Of a stretch of DNA of 64,000 nt, positions 44,838 to 52,695 are shown piece by piece. Location of the stretch: NCBI RefSeq assembly GCF_002752635.1, contig NZ_AYTW01000011.1, forward strand, positions 1 to 64,000, read 5' to 3'. The notes beneath the pieces were generated by a model. That model was not told the DNA's origin and made no database searches. It saw nothing but the letters and a program-made list of their open reading frames with translations. The position numbers and the translations under genes were made by a program. The stretch is from Mesotoga sp. Brook.08.105.5.1. Lineage in GTDB: Bacteria > Thermotogota > Thermotogae > Petrotogales > Kosmotogaceae. Numbering within the stretch: position 1 is the first letter of the stretch; each line of letters starts with the position of its first letter.

Positions 44838-45188
44838 AGACGAGGATGGAATGCATTGCTTGCATTAGAAGAGAAGTGGGGTGACAAATACCACTTGTCA
44901 ATAAAAAGCTGGAAGGAAAACTGGGAATCTCTCTCAACCTTCTTTCAATATCCAGAGGAACTGAGAAGATTGGTTTATACAACTAATCCCATTGAATCAG
45001 TTAATAGACAACTGAGGAAGGTAACGAAGAACAAAGGAGTCTTTCCTACGGATACTTCTCTCTTAAAGATGGCTTATCTAGCAATAATAAATATAACAAA
45101 GAAATGGACAGTAAGAACCCTTGAATGGTCAAAGATCCTAACTCAACTTGTGATAAAGTATGAAAGATTAGCTAAGTACATAAGCTGA
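44838..45188 (+). pseudogene. IS256-family transposase, C-terminal fragment
   Basis: About 115 residues matching the end of mutator/IS256 transposases: GWNALLALEEKWGDKY, then SLSTFFQYPEELRRLVYTTNPIESVNRQLRKVTKNKG and a C-terminal LAIINITKKWT. The catalytic DDE core is absent apart from the final region. The left side is replaced by the flank of hairpin array A. After the stop, GGGGTTTACACAAAA near 45212 resembles the right end of IS256 elements, so this is the 3' remnant of an insertion sequence. Confidence 0.85.
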
Positions 45189-45486
45189 TTCTTAAACCCA
45201 TTACAAAAAAGGGGTTTACACAAAAGAAGAGACAGAACCTGAAGAGGTTTTCAGATTCATTAAGGTATCGGTGAAGACATGGAGCAACTCAGATGGTCAT
45301 GCAGTGGCATGTTCTCCTGAAGGGCTCCTGACGTCTGTACTGTTTTTCGCGTCCTCTCGCCCTCTCTTTCTCTCTCTCTTCCTCCTCTTCCTCTCTCCTC
45401 TTCCCGCTCTTCCAACCTCTTCCCTCTGGCCTCTTACGTCTTTTTTTGCGAGAGATCACGGAAGAAACCCTCATTGCAGGAAAGTG
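45189..45486. other. IS256 right end and polypyrimidine tract
   Basis: After the IS remnant the region holds a pyrimidine-rich run of about 100 bases (45340-45445) of CTCTT-type words ending CCTCTTACGTCTTTTTTT. A related run occurs near 56400. No gene. The translated frames are low-complexity Ser/Leu/Pro or Arg/Glu and are not credible. Confidence 0.5.
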
Positions 45487-46233
45487 CTATACAATTGCCG
45501 AAAGGTCTGTCAAGAACTCGGTTACATCGTCTGATTTCGACTCGAAGAATTCTTTCGGACAAGAATCGGCAGTTATCTCGCCGTCCTTCAAAAAGATTAC
45601 GCGATTTGCTATATGCTTTGCAAATTCGGTCTCATGGGTGACGATTATCATCGTCCTCCCTTCTGAGGAGAGCCTTCTGATTACTCTCATTACTTCGCCT
45701 ACAAGAGACGGGTCTAGGGCCGATGTGGGTTCATCTAGGAGAACAATGTCGGGATTCATGACGAGCGCTCTGGCTATCCCCACTCGCTGTTGCTGTCCAC
45801 CGGAAAGCTGAGAAGGGTAACTTGTAAGTTTTTCGCCAAGATTCACCTGCCTGAGTTGAATTTCGGCGGCCTTTCTTGCATCTGCCCACTTCATACCGTT
45901 GACCTTCACGAGAGGCAGAGCAACGTTATCGACAATCCTCAAATGACTAATCAGATTGAACCTCTGAAATACGAATCCAACCTTTGATCTGAAAGATCTA
46001 ATTGATTGTCTCGTTCTCTCTACCTGTCTCCCCTTAAAGAAGACCTCGCCTTCATCGGGGGTTATTAGGTTGTTAATGCATCGGAGTAGGGTCGTCTTTC
46101 CCGCACCAGAAGAACCCAGGACAGCTATCACATCGCCTTCTTTGACGTCGAACGAGACGTTTTTCAAGACAGACAGCCCATCGAATGATTTTGAGAGGTT
46201 CGAGAGCTTCAAAATTACGTTTCTTTCTGTCAT
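45487..46233 (-). CDS. Polar amino acid ABC transporter ATPase (GlnQ-like)
   Basis: A 248-residue ATPase with an intact Walker A (GSSGAGKTT), Q-loop (FQRFNLI), signature LSGGQQQR, Walker B (VLLDEPTS) and switch His (VTHETEFA). The pattern is that of GlnQ/HisP family importers. It overlaps the permease gene by four bases and completes an operon of binding protein, permease and ATPase read right to left. The motifs contrast with the degenerate ATPase at 29.4 kb. Confidence 0.95.
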   Translation of the reverse strand: MTERNVILKLSNLSKSFDGLSVLKNVSFDVKEGDVIAVLGSSGAGKTTLLRCINNLITPDEGEVFFKGRQVERTRQSIRSFRSKVGFVFQRFNLISHLRIVDNVALPLVKVNGMKWADARKAAEIQLRQVNLGEKLTSYPSQLSGGQQQRVGIARALVMNPDIVLLDEPTSALDPSLVGEVMRVIRRLSSEGRTMIIVTHETEFAKHIANRVIFLKDGEITADSCPKEFFESKSDDVTEFLTDLSAIV

Positions 46234-46964
46234 GGAATGGCAAGCCTCCTTTCAAGTATCCTTCCTACCAGAGAGATCAGCGATGTCATAAACAGGTAAC
46301 AGGCGGCAAGTAAGATATACGCTTCAAACACTGCCAAAGTCTGTGTTCCCACCTGTCTGGCGCGCATCGTGAGATCGCCAAGGGCTATGACCGACACCAA
46401 CGAGCTGTCCTTGATGAGCGTTACGAGTTGTCCGATTAGAGGGGGAATTGAGATTCTAAAGGCTTGTGGAAAGACTATAGAGAACATTATCTGACTTCTG
46501 TAGAGTCCCATGGCCTCTCCGGCTTCCTTCTCTCCAGAAGGAACTGCGGCTATCCCCGCTCTAAAGATCTCGCCTACGTATGCTCCCTCAAATAAAGAAA
46601 GAGAGACAACTCCCGCCCAGAATCTATCGATGTTAACTGCAGAACCGAAGCCGTAGTAGACTAGAAGAATGACCACCAGTAACGGCATGTTTCTAAAGAA
46701 CCAAACATAGAGAGTCCCCGCGTCACGCAGCAGATTGACTTTTGAATCTCGTGCAAGTGCTACCACAATTCCCACGATTACTGCAAGAGCAAGAGCGATG
46801 ACGCTTAGCTGGAGAGTAGTGACGATCCCTTCGATGAAGAGTTTGTAATACCTGGCAAGCGATCTCCAGTTAAAAGGATACACAGCTGAGACTGATGAAT
46901 AGGAGAACCAGAGCATTCCTGCGACTATTACTCCCAGAATGATTTTCGACATCGCTCTTGTCAT
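46230..46964 (-). CDS. Polar amino acid ABC transporter permease
   Basis: About 244 residues with five or six helices. YYKLFIEGIVTTLQLSVIALALA is the His/Glu/Gln/Arg permease opening, and the EAA loop is EKEAGEAMGLYRSQIMFSIVFPQAFR. ATG at 46964 is chosen because AAGGAAAG precedes it. The frame extends 51 bases into the binding-protein gene. It is translationally coupled to the ATPase gene. Confidence 0.92.
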   Translation of the reverse strand: MTRAMSKIILGVIVAGMLWFSYSSVSAVYPFNWRSLARYYKLFIEGIVTTLQLSVIALALAVIVGIVVALARDSKVNLLRDAGTLYVWFFRNMPLLVVILLVYYGFGSAVNIDRFWAGVVSLSLFEGAYVGEIFRAGIAAVPSGEKEAGEAMGLYRSQIMFSIVFPQAFRISIPPLIGQLVTLIKDSSLVSVIALGDLTMRARQVGTQTLAVFEAYILLAACYLFMTSLISLVGRILERRLAIP

Positions 46965-46974
46965 AATTCTTTCC

Positions 46975-47742
46975 TTAGAACTCCGGCTGGTATTCCACGA
47001 ACCAGTAGTTTTCAAGCTCTTCCAGTGTTCCAGTTGTCTTTACCCACTGAATAAAGGTGTTCAACCACTGAAGTGTTTCAAAGTCTCCGTTTGCAATTGC
47101 TACGCCAAAGTCCTCTCTTGTCAGTAGTTCTTCCGTCACATCGAGCTGATCGTATTTCTTTGCCATAAATCTTGCATAAATGGAGTCAAAGATCATTGCG
47201 TCGGCCCTTCCGGAAGCGACCTGGAAGGCAGCTTCGTCGATCGTCTCAAACATGAAGATCTGGGCATTGGAGAGGAGTCTGGTTGCTGCTTCTGCGCCCG
47301 TCGAACCAAGTTGTACAGCGATCTTGACATCGGGATTGTCCAGGTCTTCCTCGGTGGGTGGAACCGTGTACCTGTTTGTGTTGTAGAGAATTATCTGACC
47401 CACTGTCAGATAGGGATCAGAGAAGTTCACTCTCAGAGCCCTTTCCGGAGTTATAGTCATTGCAGACCAGATTATGTCGAATTTGTTTGACATCAGAGCA
47501 GGGATTATTCCATCCCAGTTCACAACTACGAATTCCAGTTTCACGCCAAGGATTTCGGCCATCCTCTCGAGGATCTCCACTTCCAAACCGATTCGTTCGC
47601 CATCGGGATTGGTTCCATAAAGGGGCATATAACCTGCGTCCTGCCCAACTCTCAGAACACCTCTTTGCCTAACGTCGTCGATCAGACTTCCAAATGCCAT
47701 TGTCATACAGATCAAAACCGCAAGTACCAGGAACTTCTTCAT
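46975..47742 (-). CDS. Polar amino acid ABC transporter binding protein
   Basis: A 255-residue family-3 binding protein: signal peptide MKKFLVLAVLICMTMAFGS, then VLRVGQDAGYMPLYGTNPDGERIGLEVEILE, WDGIIPALMSNKFDIIWSAMTITPERA and the ligand-site VAVQLGSTGAEAAT-like stretch. It binds a polar amino acid such as Glu, Gln or Arg; the exact ligand is not predicted. ATG at 47742 follows GGAGGTGTGGA. The gene is preceded by an intrinsic terminator and a structured leader. Confidence 0.93.
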   Translation of the reverse strand: MKKFLVLAVLICMTMAFGSLIDDVRQRGVLRVGQDAGYMPLYGTNPDGERIGLEVEILERMAEILGVKLEFVVVNWDGIIPALMSNKFDIIWSAMTITPERALRVNFSDPYLTVGQIILYNTNRYTVPPTEEDLDNPDVKIAVQLGSTGAEAATRLLSNAQIFMFETIDEAAFQVASGRADAMIFDSIYARFMAKKYDQLDVTEELLTREDFGVAIANGDFETLQWLNTFIQWVKTTGTLEELENYWFVEYQPEF

Positions 47743-47924
47743 TCCACACCTCCAATAAAAAAAGACCGGGCCATAAGCCCGGTCTGTTGATTTCCTTAAG
47801 AGAGCACGACTAGAAGGTGCCGCCTCCCTCAACCGGGCGCCACAGTCTGTGATGATGAAGCTTGTTTGTCATAAAGAATGAATTCGAACTAACTCTCACA
47901 CAGATCACCTTCGTAGTGTTTTGA
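47743..47924 (-). promoter_or_regulatory. Candidate riboswitch/attenuator leader
   Basis: The predicted 180-base leader can form a 5' stem (TCTGTGTGA with TCA-T-CACAGA), a second hairpin (GTGGCGCC with GGCGGCAC), then the terminator. GCCCGGT at 47838-47832 is identical to the 3' arm of the terminator and can pair with the terminator's 5' arm (ACCGGGC), giving an antiterminator. This is the logic of a riboswitch or attenuator. I do not recognise a T-box, lysine, SAM or glycine motif. Confidence 0.5.
47757..47785 (-). terminator. Leader terminator of the amino-acid ABC operon
   Basis: On the minus strand AGACCGGGC-TTATG-GCCCGGTCT is followed by a run of T. It sits only 15 bases before the binding-protein start codon, inside the operon leader, so it acts on this operon rather than on an upstream gene. 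Confidence 0.8.
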
Positions 47925-47930
47925 TAATTG

Positions 47931-47960
47931 ATAGTATCAACATCTTGTACAGAATGTCAA
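47931..47960 (-). promoter_or_regulatory. Promoter with overlapping palindrome, amino-acid ABC operon
   Basis: On the minus strand TTGACA (47960-47955) and TACTAT (47936-47931) are 18 bases apart. TG precedes the -10 in the extended -10 position. The -10 is inside the palindrome TTGATA-C-TATCAA (47928-47940), which could be an operator. Confidence 0.6.
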
Positions 47961-48001
47961 GTTACGATTTCTGCAAATCTGTTAAGGAATGAACAGCGCC
48001 T

Positions 48002-48607
48002 CTACAGGATTCTCTTTATTTCGCCTATGATTCTCTCTGTCTTCTCTGGATTAATGACGATATCAACAGATCTGGCATCTATCTTGTAGACCGGAGAAAG
48101 GTCGTATTCTTCAATCCATTGCGAGTACAACCTGTCGAGCTGCTCCCAGTAAGCTATTGGAACTGCAGTCTCCATCTGTCTTCCTCTCCGCCTTATCCTG
48201 GCAAGAATCGTATCGACGTCCGCATCGATATAGACCAGCAAGTCAGGCTTCTTCAAGTACTTTATCATTGAATCGAACATTGTCACATAAGCTGCGAATT
48301 CCCTTTGAGACATCTTCCCGGTCTCAAAAAGGTTGCGAGCAAAAATCTCTCTGTCTTCATATATCGAACGATCGAAGACGGTGTTGTCTTTCTCTTCAGC
48401 CTGTTTCAGAGAACAGTACCTGTGAAATAGAAAGTATGTTTGGAGATGATATGACCATCTCTTTTGATCGTAATAGAAATCCTCGAGGAAGGGATTGTCG
48501 GAAACGGATTCGTAGTGAATACTGAATCCAAGACCTTCTGCAATAGCGCTCGCTATAGTAGACTTACCCGCGCCAACATTCCCGGCCAAAACAATAATCT
48601 TGCCCAA
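48002..48607 (-). CDS. Deoxynucleoside kinase
   Basis: A 201-residue kinase of the deoxyadenosine/deoxyguanosine kinase family. The P-loop is GNVGAGKST at the N-terminus. The substrate-site ERS/DRS motif appears as FDRSIYEDREIFARN. The LID arginines are in ILARIRRRGRQME, and YIDADVDTILARI precedes it. It phosphorylates deoxynucleosides for salvage. TTG at 48607 is chosen because GGAGGAG lies seven bases upstream. The frame extends 51 bases further without a ribosome site. Confidence 0.9.
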   Translation of the reverse strand: MGKIIVLAGNVGAGKSTIASAIAEGLGFSIHYESVSDNPFLEDFYYDQKRWSYHLQTYFLFHRYCSLKQAEEKDNTVFDRSIYEDREIFARNLFETGKMSQREFAAYVTMFDSMIKYLKKPDLLVYIDADVDTILARIRRRGRQMETAVPIAYWEQLDRLYSQWIEEYDLSPVYKIDARSVDIVINPEKTERIIGEIKRIL

Positions 48608-48825
48608 GACAACACTCCTCCGCGATGAATGAATATGTCTAAGAAATTCTATCATCAATACACTTGATCGGCTACAAATTGAGATCCATTAGACCTTTCT
48701 TTTGCTTTAGTCCTCAGAGCTATTATATTTCTATACAGTGGTCCTAATGCTGATAACGGTCGGGTAATGTTGTATAATTGGTATGTACTTAGGTCGAGTT
48801 CGCGCGTTGCAAAGGAGGGATAGAA

Positions 48826-49284
48826 GTGAAGAAACTGTTGTTATTAGCTGTTGTTCTTGGTCTGGCTATCGCCGTTTTTTCCGAACCACTAATCGTTTGG
48901 CCCGATAAGGCTCATGGTAAGCCACTGGTAGCGGGTCTGCACTTTCCCGTCTATGGAGAGGCAAAGCTAGACGTTTTTGGAAACATAACGGGATGGACGG
49001 GTCCTAACCTGGGCTTGGGCTGGACATGGAAGACCTATTTTAGTCCACTCGAGCTTCAGAAGATTAATCTCTACTATGAATTTGGAACGAATGTTGTTAT
49101 CTTCCCATACGTTGGAGTCGGCTTTGATTACGCACTGGTGCTTCAGAACAACCAGACACTTCTGGTCGGAGCAGGTGTTTCTGCTTCACCATTAACCGTT
49201 CTGGGCTTTTTCTTCGAGTCACCTTCAGCGATTCTATCGTCTGTCTTGAGTTCGGTGAGACTGAATGTCGCGGTAGTTTTTTGA
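48826..49284 (+). CDS. Small exported protein of unknown family
   Basis: A 152-residue protein with a signal peptide (KKLLLLAVVLGLAIAVFS) and a Gly/Tyr/Phe-rich, beta-like mature part. The words FGNITGWTGPNLGLGW and FSPLELQKINLYYEFG have counterparts in the protein at 49.9 kb (AGNITGYEGMDFYLF and MTPNELNAYTFDG). The two are distant paralogues, probably envelope or small barrel proteins. The start is GTG behind AAAGGAGGGATAGAA. A TATAAT lies at 48773-48778. Confidence 0.65.
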   Translation: MKKLLLLAVVLGLAIAVFSEPLIVWPDKAHGKPLVAGLHFPVYGEAKLDVFGNITGWTGPNLGLGWTWKTYFSPLELQKINLYYEFGTNVVIFPYVGVGFDYALVLQNNQTLLVGAGVSASPLTVLGFFFESPSAILSSVLSSVRLNVAVVF

Positions 49285-49303
49285 TTGACAGATATGTATA
49301 ATT

Positions 49304-49328
49304 GACCCCGAAAGGGGTCTATTTTTTT
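49304..49328 (+). terminator. Terminator after the first small exported protein gene
   Basis: GACCCC-GAAA-GGGGTC followed by TATTTTTTT. It begins 19 bases after the stop codon. Its T run contains the TTG start of the next gene, and its AAGGGG arm would serve as that gene's ribosome site. Confidence 0.8.
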
Positions 49329-49764
49329 GAGCGAACATGAGAAGAACGAAGAATCTGAAGAGCTTCAAGTAGAGAATCAACAAGACAGCGAGATCAAAGC
49401 CGTGTTGCAGAAATACACGATAGTCGCTGTGATAGTCCTGGCAGTGGTTATTATGCTGCTCTCTTCAAGAGGCCTGGTCGAAGAATTCGACCCCGAGATG
49501 GTTTATCCCGCTATAGAAGAGACCGCTATTTTGTTCGTCAACCAACACGTGCTTTCAGGAGAGGTGAAAGTTGACCACTTGGAGTTAGTAGCCGTTGAAT
49601 ACGCGGAAGTTGATTGGGGAGAGTACTCTTACGAGGCACAGATTGAGTTTTCCAGTTCCGGTTCAACTGAAAGTATTTTCACGTCATGGTATTACAGGAT
49701 CAGGGATGACAATATCGACCTCGCCCGGTACTCATTCGATGGACTGGAGTGGTTTGAACCCTAA
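49327..49764 (+). CDS. Single-pass membrane protein of unknown function
   Basis: A 145-residue protein: an acidic cytoplasmic N-terminus (about 1-28), one transmembrane helix (IVAVIVLAVVIMLLSS, about 32-47) and an extracytoplasmic domain of about 95 residues with alternating beta-like segments and several Trp/Tyr. No family is recognised. The TTG start lies in the T tract of a terminator, and the ribosome site AAGGGG is in the terminator stem, so expression may be limited. A later GTG near residue 26 lacks a ribosome site. Confidence 0.5.
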   Translation: MSEHEKNEESEELQVENQQDSEIKAVLQKYTIVAVIVLAVVIMLLSSRGLVEEFDPEMVYPAIEETAILFVNQHVLSGEVKVDHLELVAVEYAEVDWGEYSYEAQIEFSSSGSTESIFTSWYYRIRDDNIDLARYSFDGLEWFEP

Positions 49765-49817
49765 CTGTTATCATCCTTGCTGTATGCTAAAAATTGCTTC
49801 TGGAGAATGAACATACG

Positions 49818-49847
49818 TTGACTTAATGAGGCCATTAAGTGTAAAAT
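49818..49847 (+). promoter_or_regulatory. Promoter with palindromic spacer
   Basis: TTGACT (49818-49823) and TAAAAT (49842-49847) are 18 bases apart. The spacer region contains the perfect inverted repeat ACTTAATG-AGGC-CATTAAGT (49821-49840). Placement between the -35 and -10 suggests a repressor site for the next small exported protein. Confidence 0.5.
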
Positions 49848-49892
49848 CAGTAAGTAGGATAGGTTCGATATCACTTAAAAGGGGGTAATTTG

Positions 49893-50261
49893 ATGAAAAA
49901 AGTCCTTATTCTTGTGGCAGTTCTTCTGGTTGCATCTGTTTTTGTGGCCGCTCCGAAGAACTTCATTCTCGGCCAGGGCCTGTATGGAGATGTAGTGTAT
50001 GATCTAGCAGGAAACATCACCGGCTACGAGGGAATGGATTTCTATCTATTCCAGTCAAGCACTTACTACGAAAAGCCGATGACACCAAATGAGCTAAACG
50101 CTTATACTTTCGATGGGAAGTTCCTATTCTTCATCCCTGTGTTCGGCAGAGGATGGGAATTCATTCTGAGGCCGGTTGATAATATAATTCTCAGTGCAGG
50201 ACTTAGTTTGCTATACAACTTCCTCCCCGGGCCATATCTATACTTGACCATACTTCTCTGA
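49893..50261 (+). CDS. Small exported protein, paralogue of the 48.8-kb gene
   Basis: A 122-residue protein with a signal peptide (MKKVLILVAVLLVASVFVAA) and a short aromatic-rich mature region with a C-terminal hydrophobic stretch (PGPYLYLTILL). It shares the GNITG word and the overall plan with the protein at 48.8 kb. ATG at 49893 follows AAAAGGGGG. An in-frame TTG directly precedes it. The function is unknown. It has its own promoter and terminator. Confidence 0.65.
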   Translation: MKKVLILVAVLLVASVFVAAPKNFILGQGLYGDVVYDLAGNITGYEGMDFYLFQSSTYYEKPMTPNELNAYTFDGKFLFFIPVFGRGWEFILRPVDNIILSAGLSLLYNFLPGPYLYLTILL

Positions 50262-50276
50262 GCCTTTCAGAGATGA

Positions 50277-50306
50277 GAAAAGACGGTGTGTATGCACCGT
50301 CTTTTT
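50277..50306 (+). terminator. Intrinsic terminator
   Basis: AAAAGACGGTG and CACCGTCTTTTT form a strong stem with a six-base loop and T run, 16 bases after the stop of the small exported protein. Confidence 0.8.
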
Positions 50307-50552
50307 CTTTGATTTGTGCTTATATGTGCTGCAGACTATTCTCATTGTAGGCCGGCTGGTTTCCTGGAAAAAGTCTCCATCAAGCAACCAGTTTAGGTTC
50401 TAATCTATTTACTGCAACTGCTTAATACAAGTCAGAGGAGCGCAAGAATACCTGTTCATAACGATGAATTTTCTTAACTAGTATAGAATTGAATCAGACT
50501 AGCATTTCCACTATGGACAGATTCTTTTTCGGTGCTATTGAGGAGGATTGTT

Positions 50553-51794
50553 TTGAGAGAACTTAGAGAAGATGTGAAGTACATAATCGAGAAATCGATC
50601 GAAGCCGTTCAACCTGAGAGCTCGGTAAAAAAGGCGATCGAAAAGGCGGGGCTAACCGGTCCGGTATTTCTTCTTGCGATTGGAAAGGCAGCATGGAGAA
50701 TGGCCAAGGCAGCAAAGGAGAAGCTCGGCGATGAAATCGAACGCGGTGTAGTCATTACTAGATATGGCTACAGTCAAGGAGAAATCGAAGGCATAGAGAT
50801 ATTTGAAGCGGGGCACCCGATTCTAGATAGGAAGACAGTCGAAGCTACCGATCATGCGCTGAAGTTAATTGAATCCGGCAAGCCCGATAAAATCCTCTTT
50901 CTTATATCGGGGGGAGGATCGGCACTGTTCGAAAAGCCTGCCGATGGCGTTGCTTTCGAAGATCTTGTGGAGGTTAACAACAAGCTTTTCCGCTCCGGTG
51001 CCAGTATCGTCGAGATCAACACAGTAAGAAAACGACTTTCTTCAGTGAAGGGCGGCCGTTTTGCAAGGCTCGTCGCTCCGTCACAGATATATACACTTGT
51101 TCTTTCAGACGTTCTTGGCGATCGCTTGGATTCGATAGCGTCCGGGCCGACCTATCCTGACAGCAGTACAAGCGAAGAAGCACTTGCCGTGATCGAGAAG
51201 TATGCGCTCAATCTCAGGCCCGAAGTTGTTGAAGCACTGAAGAAGGAGACCCCTGATAGACTTCACAACGTTCAGACCGAGATAATCGGAAGCATCACAA
51301 GAGCCTGCGAATCGGCAGCGACATTTGCTAGAGAGCTGGGCTACAACTCTTCAATAGTCACCACCTCACTAGATTGCGAAGCGAGAGATGCCGGAGTCTT
51401 CTTGGCCGCAATCGCAAGAGAAGAGCGCTTCAACAGACCTACAAAGAGACCTGCGGCGTTGATACTAGGTGGCGAAACGGTAGTGCATGTTCGGGGAGAA
51501 GGTCTCGGAGGCCGTTGTCAGGAGATGACTCTCGCCTTTGCAATCGCAGCAGATGGAATGCAGAACGTAACACTCGCATGTGTAGGTACAGACGGCATTG
51601 ATGGTCCTACCGATGCGGCTGGAGCAATTGTCGATGGAAACTCTATGAGCAGAATGATCGATGCCGGAATAGATCCGCAACTGTTCCTTCTCGATAACGA
51701 CTCCTACCACGCTCTGGACAAATCAGGGGATCTATTCAAGACGGGCCCGACGGGCACGAATGTCAACGACCTAATAGTGCTGCTGTGCGAATAG
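50553..51794 (+). CDS. Glycerate 2-kinase (MOFRL-type)
   Basis: A 413-residue protein with the two-domain class II glycerate kinase layout. The N-terminal domain includes LLAIGKAAWRMAKAA, FEAGHPILD and FLISGGGSALFEKP, then NTVRKRLSSVKGGRFA. The C-terminal MOFRL domain includes LILGGETVVHVRG and GGRCQEMTLAFA, then CVGTDGIDGPTDAAGA. It phosphorylates glycerate to 2-phosphoglycerate. TTG at 50553 is chosen because GAGGAGG lies upstream. The frame is open 21 bases further. It stands alone between terminators. Confidence 0.92.
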   Translation: MRELREDVKYIIEKSIEAVQPESSVKKAIEKAGLTGPVFLLAIGKAAWRMAKAAKEKLGDEIERGVVITRYGYSQGEIEGIEIFEAGHPILDRKTVEATDHALKLIESGKPDKILFLISGGGSALFEKPADGVAFEDLVEVNNKLFRSGASIVEINTVRKRLSSVKGGRFARLVAPSQIYTLVLSDVLGDRLDSIASGPTYPDSSTSEEALAVIEKYALNLRPEVVEALKKETPDRLHNVQTEIIGSITRACESAATFARELGYNSSIVTTSLDCEARDAGVFLAAIAREERFNRPTKRPAALILGGETVVHVRGEGLGGRCQEMTLAFAIAADGMQNVTLACVGTDGIDGPTDAAGAIVDGNSMSRMIDAGIDPQLFLLDNDSYHALDKSGDLFKTGPTGTNVNDLIVLLCE

Positions 51795-51818
51795 TGTCGA
51801 TAGATGTAATAATACAAA

Positions 51819-51848
51819 GAGGGAATTGACCGTTCATCCAATTCCCTC
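51819..51848. terminator. Bidirectional terminator between glycerate kinase and sugar ABC operon
   Basis: GAGGGAATTG and CAATTCCCTC form a perfect 10-base-pair stem with a ten-base loop, between convergent genes 67 bases apart. The flanks are only moderately T-rich. Confidence 0.6.
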
Positions 51849-51861
51849 ATTTCATAGTATT

Positions 51862-52695
51862 CTATTTGATTGTCCATCCTACCATTCCCCTTACATAATA
51901 TCTCTGCAAGAGGACGTAAATGAGAACGGGAACTGTCATGACGAGCAAAGACGCGGCCGAAAGCAGTCCCCAGTCAACATGGTAAACACCTCGCATCAGC
52001 GGGATTCGTTGAGTCGCGAGCAGCTTTTCCGGTGAGTAGATAAGGATGAGCGCAAGAAAGAAATCACTCCACACCCAGGTGAACTGCAGAGCAGATGCAG
52101 AAGCAATAGCGGGGAATGCGTTAGGGAGAACCACGCGGAAAAATATGCCGAAGTCGCCGGCTCCATCGATTCTTGCGGCCTCTTCCATGTCTGCAGGAAG
52201 AGTCTTGAAGTAGTTGCGCATGAAAAAAGTTATCCACGGAATTCCCCACGCAGTATGAAGCAATATGAGTCCAAAGAAGGTGTCCACCAACCCAAGGTTG
52301 CTCATGATTCTGAAAATGGGTATGGCTATCATCTGCTGAGGAAGAGCAAGCGTTAGCACCACTGTCAATATGAAGGTCTTTCTCAATGGGAATCCGTACC
52401 TCGAGATTCCGTAGCCGGCCAGTGTCGCAAGAAGCAGAGGAGCAATAGTAGCTGGAATCGCTATCATTAGCGAATTTATCATTCCCTTGTATAGAGCCGC
52501 TGTCCGGTGATTCAACGCTCCGGAGAAGTTCGAGAGAGTCGCATTGAAGGGCTCGAGCTTCCACCATCCATCGATTACCTCGCTGAAAGGCCTCAAGGCC
52601 GTCATAACAACACCCATAAGAGGCAGTATCCAGATTAGAGCAACTATCCAGGCTACAACAGTCTTCACAAGAGTCTCTCGTCTCGTTCTCTTCAT
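51862..52695 (-). CDS. Sugar ABC transporter permease, MalG-like
   Basis: A 277-residue six-helix permease. The coupling loop is DMEEAARIDGAGDFGIFFRVVLPNAFP and the C-terminus is YYVRGMVGWTIK, close to the MalG-type ending. It overlaps the partner permease gene by four bases (ATGA). The operon order on the minus strand is binding protein, hairpin, MalF-like, MalG-like, without an ATPase gene. Confidence 0.92.
   Translation of the reverse strand: MKRTRRETLVKTVVAWIVALIWILPLMGVVMTALRPFSEVIDGWWKLEPFNATLSNFSGALNHRTAALYKGMINSLMIAIPATIAPLLLATLAGYGISRYGFPLRKTFILTVVLTLALPQQMIAIPIFRIMSNLGLVDTFFGLILLHTAWGIPWITFFMRNYFKTLPADMEEAARIDGAGDFGIFFRVVLPNAFPAIASASALQFTWVWSDFFLALILIYSPEKLLATQRIPLMRGVYHVDWGLLSAASLLVMTVPVLIYVLLQRYYVRGMVGWTIK

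Noticed and set aside
45271-45534. 87-codon frame and antisense Arg/Glu-rich frame in the pyrimidine tract
   Set aside because: Low-complexity translation of a CT-rich repeat; not credible as protein.
47743-47924. T-box leader upstream of the amino-acid ABC operon
   Set aside because: A GAGGGAGGCGGCACC stretch is vaguely similar, but the conserved T-box core and stem I motifs were not found and the leader is short.
50307-50552. Possible small RNA or gene between the small exported protein and glycerate kinase
   Set aside because: No promoter-hairpin pair, no frame with a ribosome site, and no recognisable RNA motif in these 246 bases.
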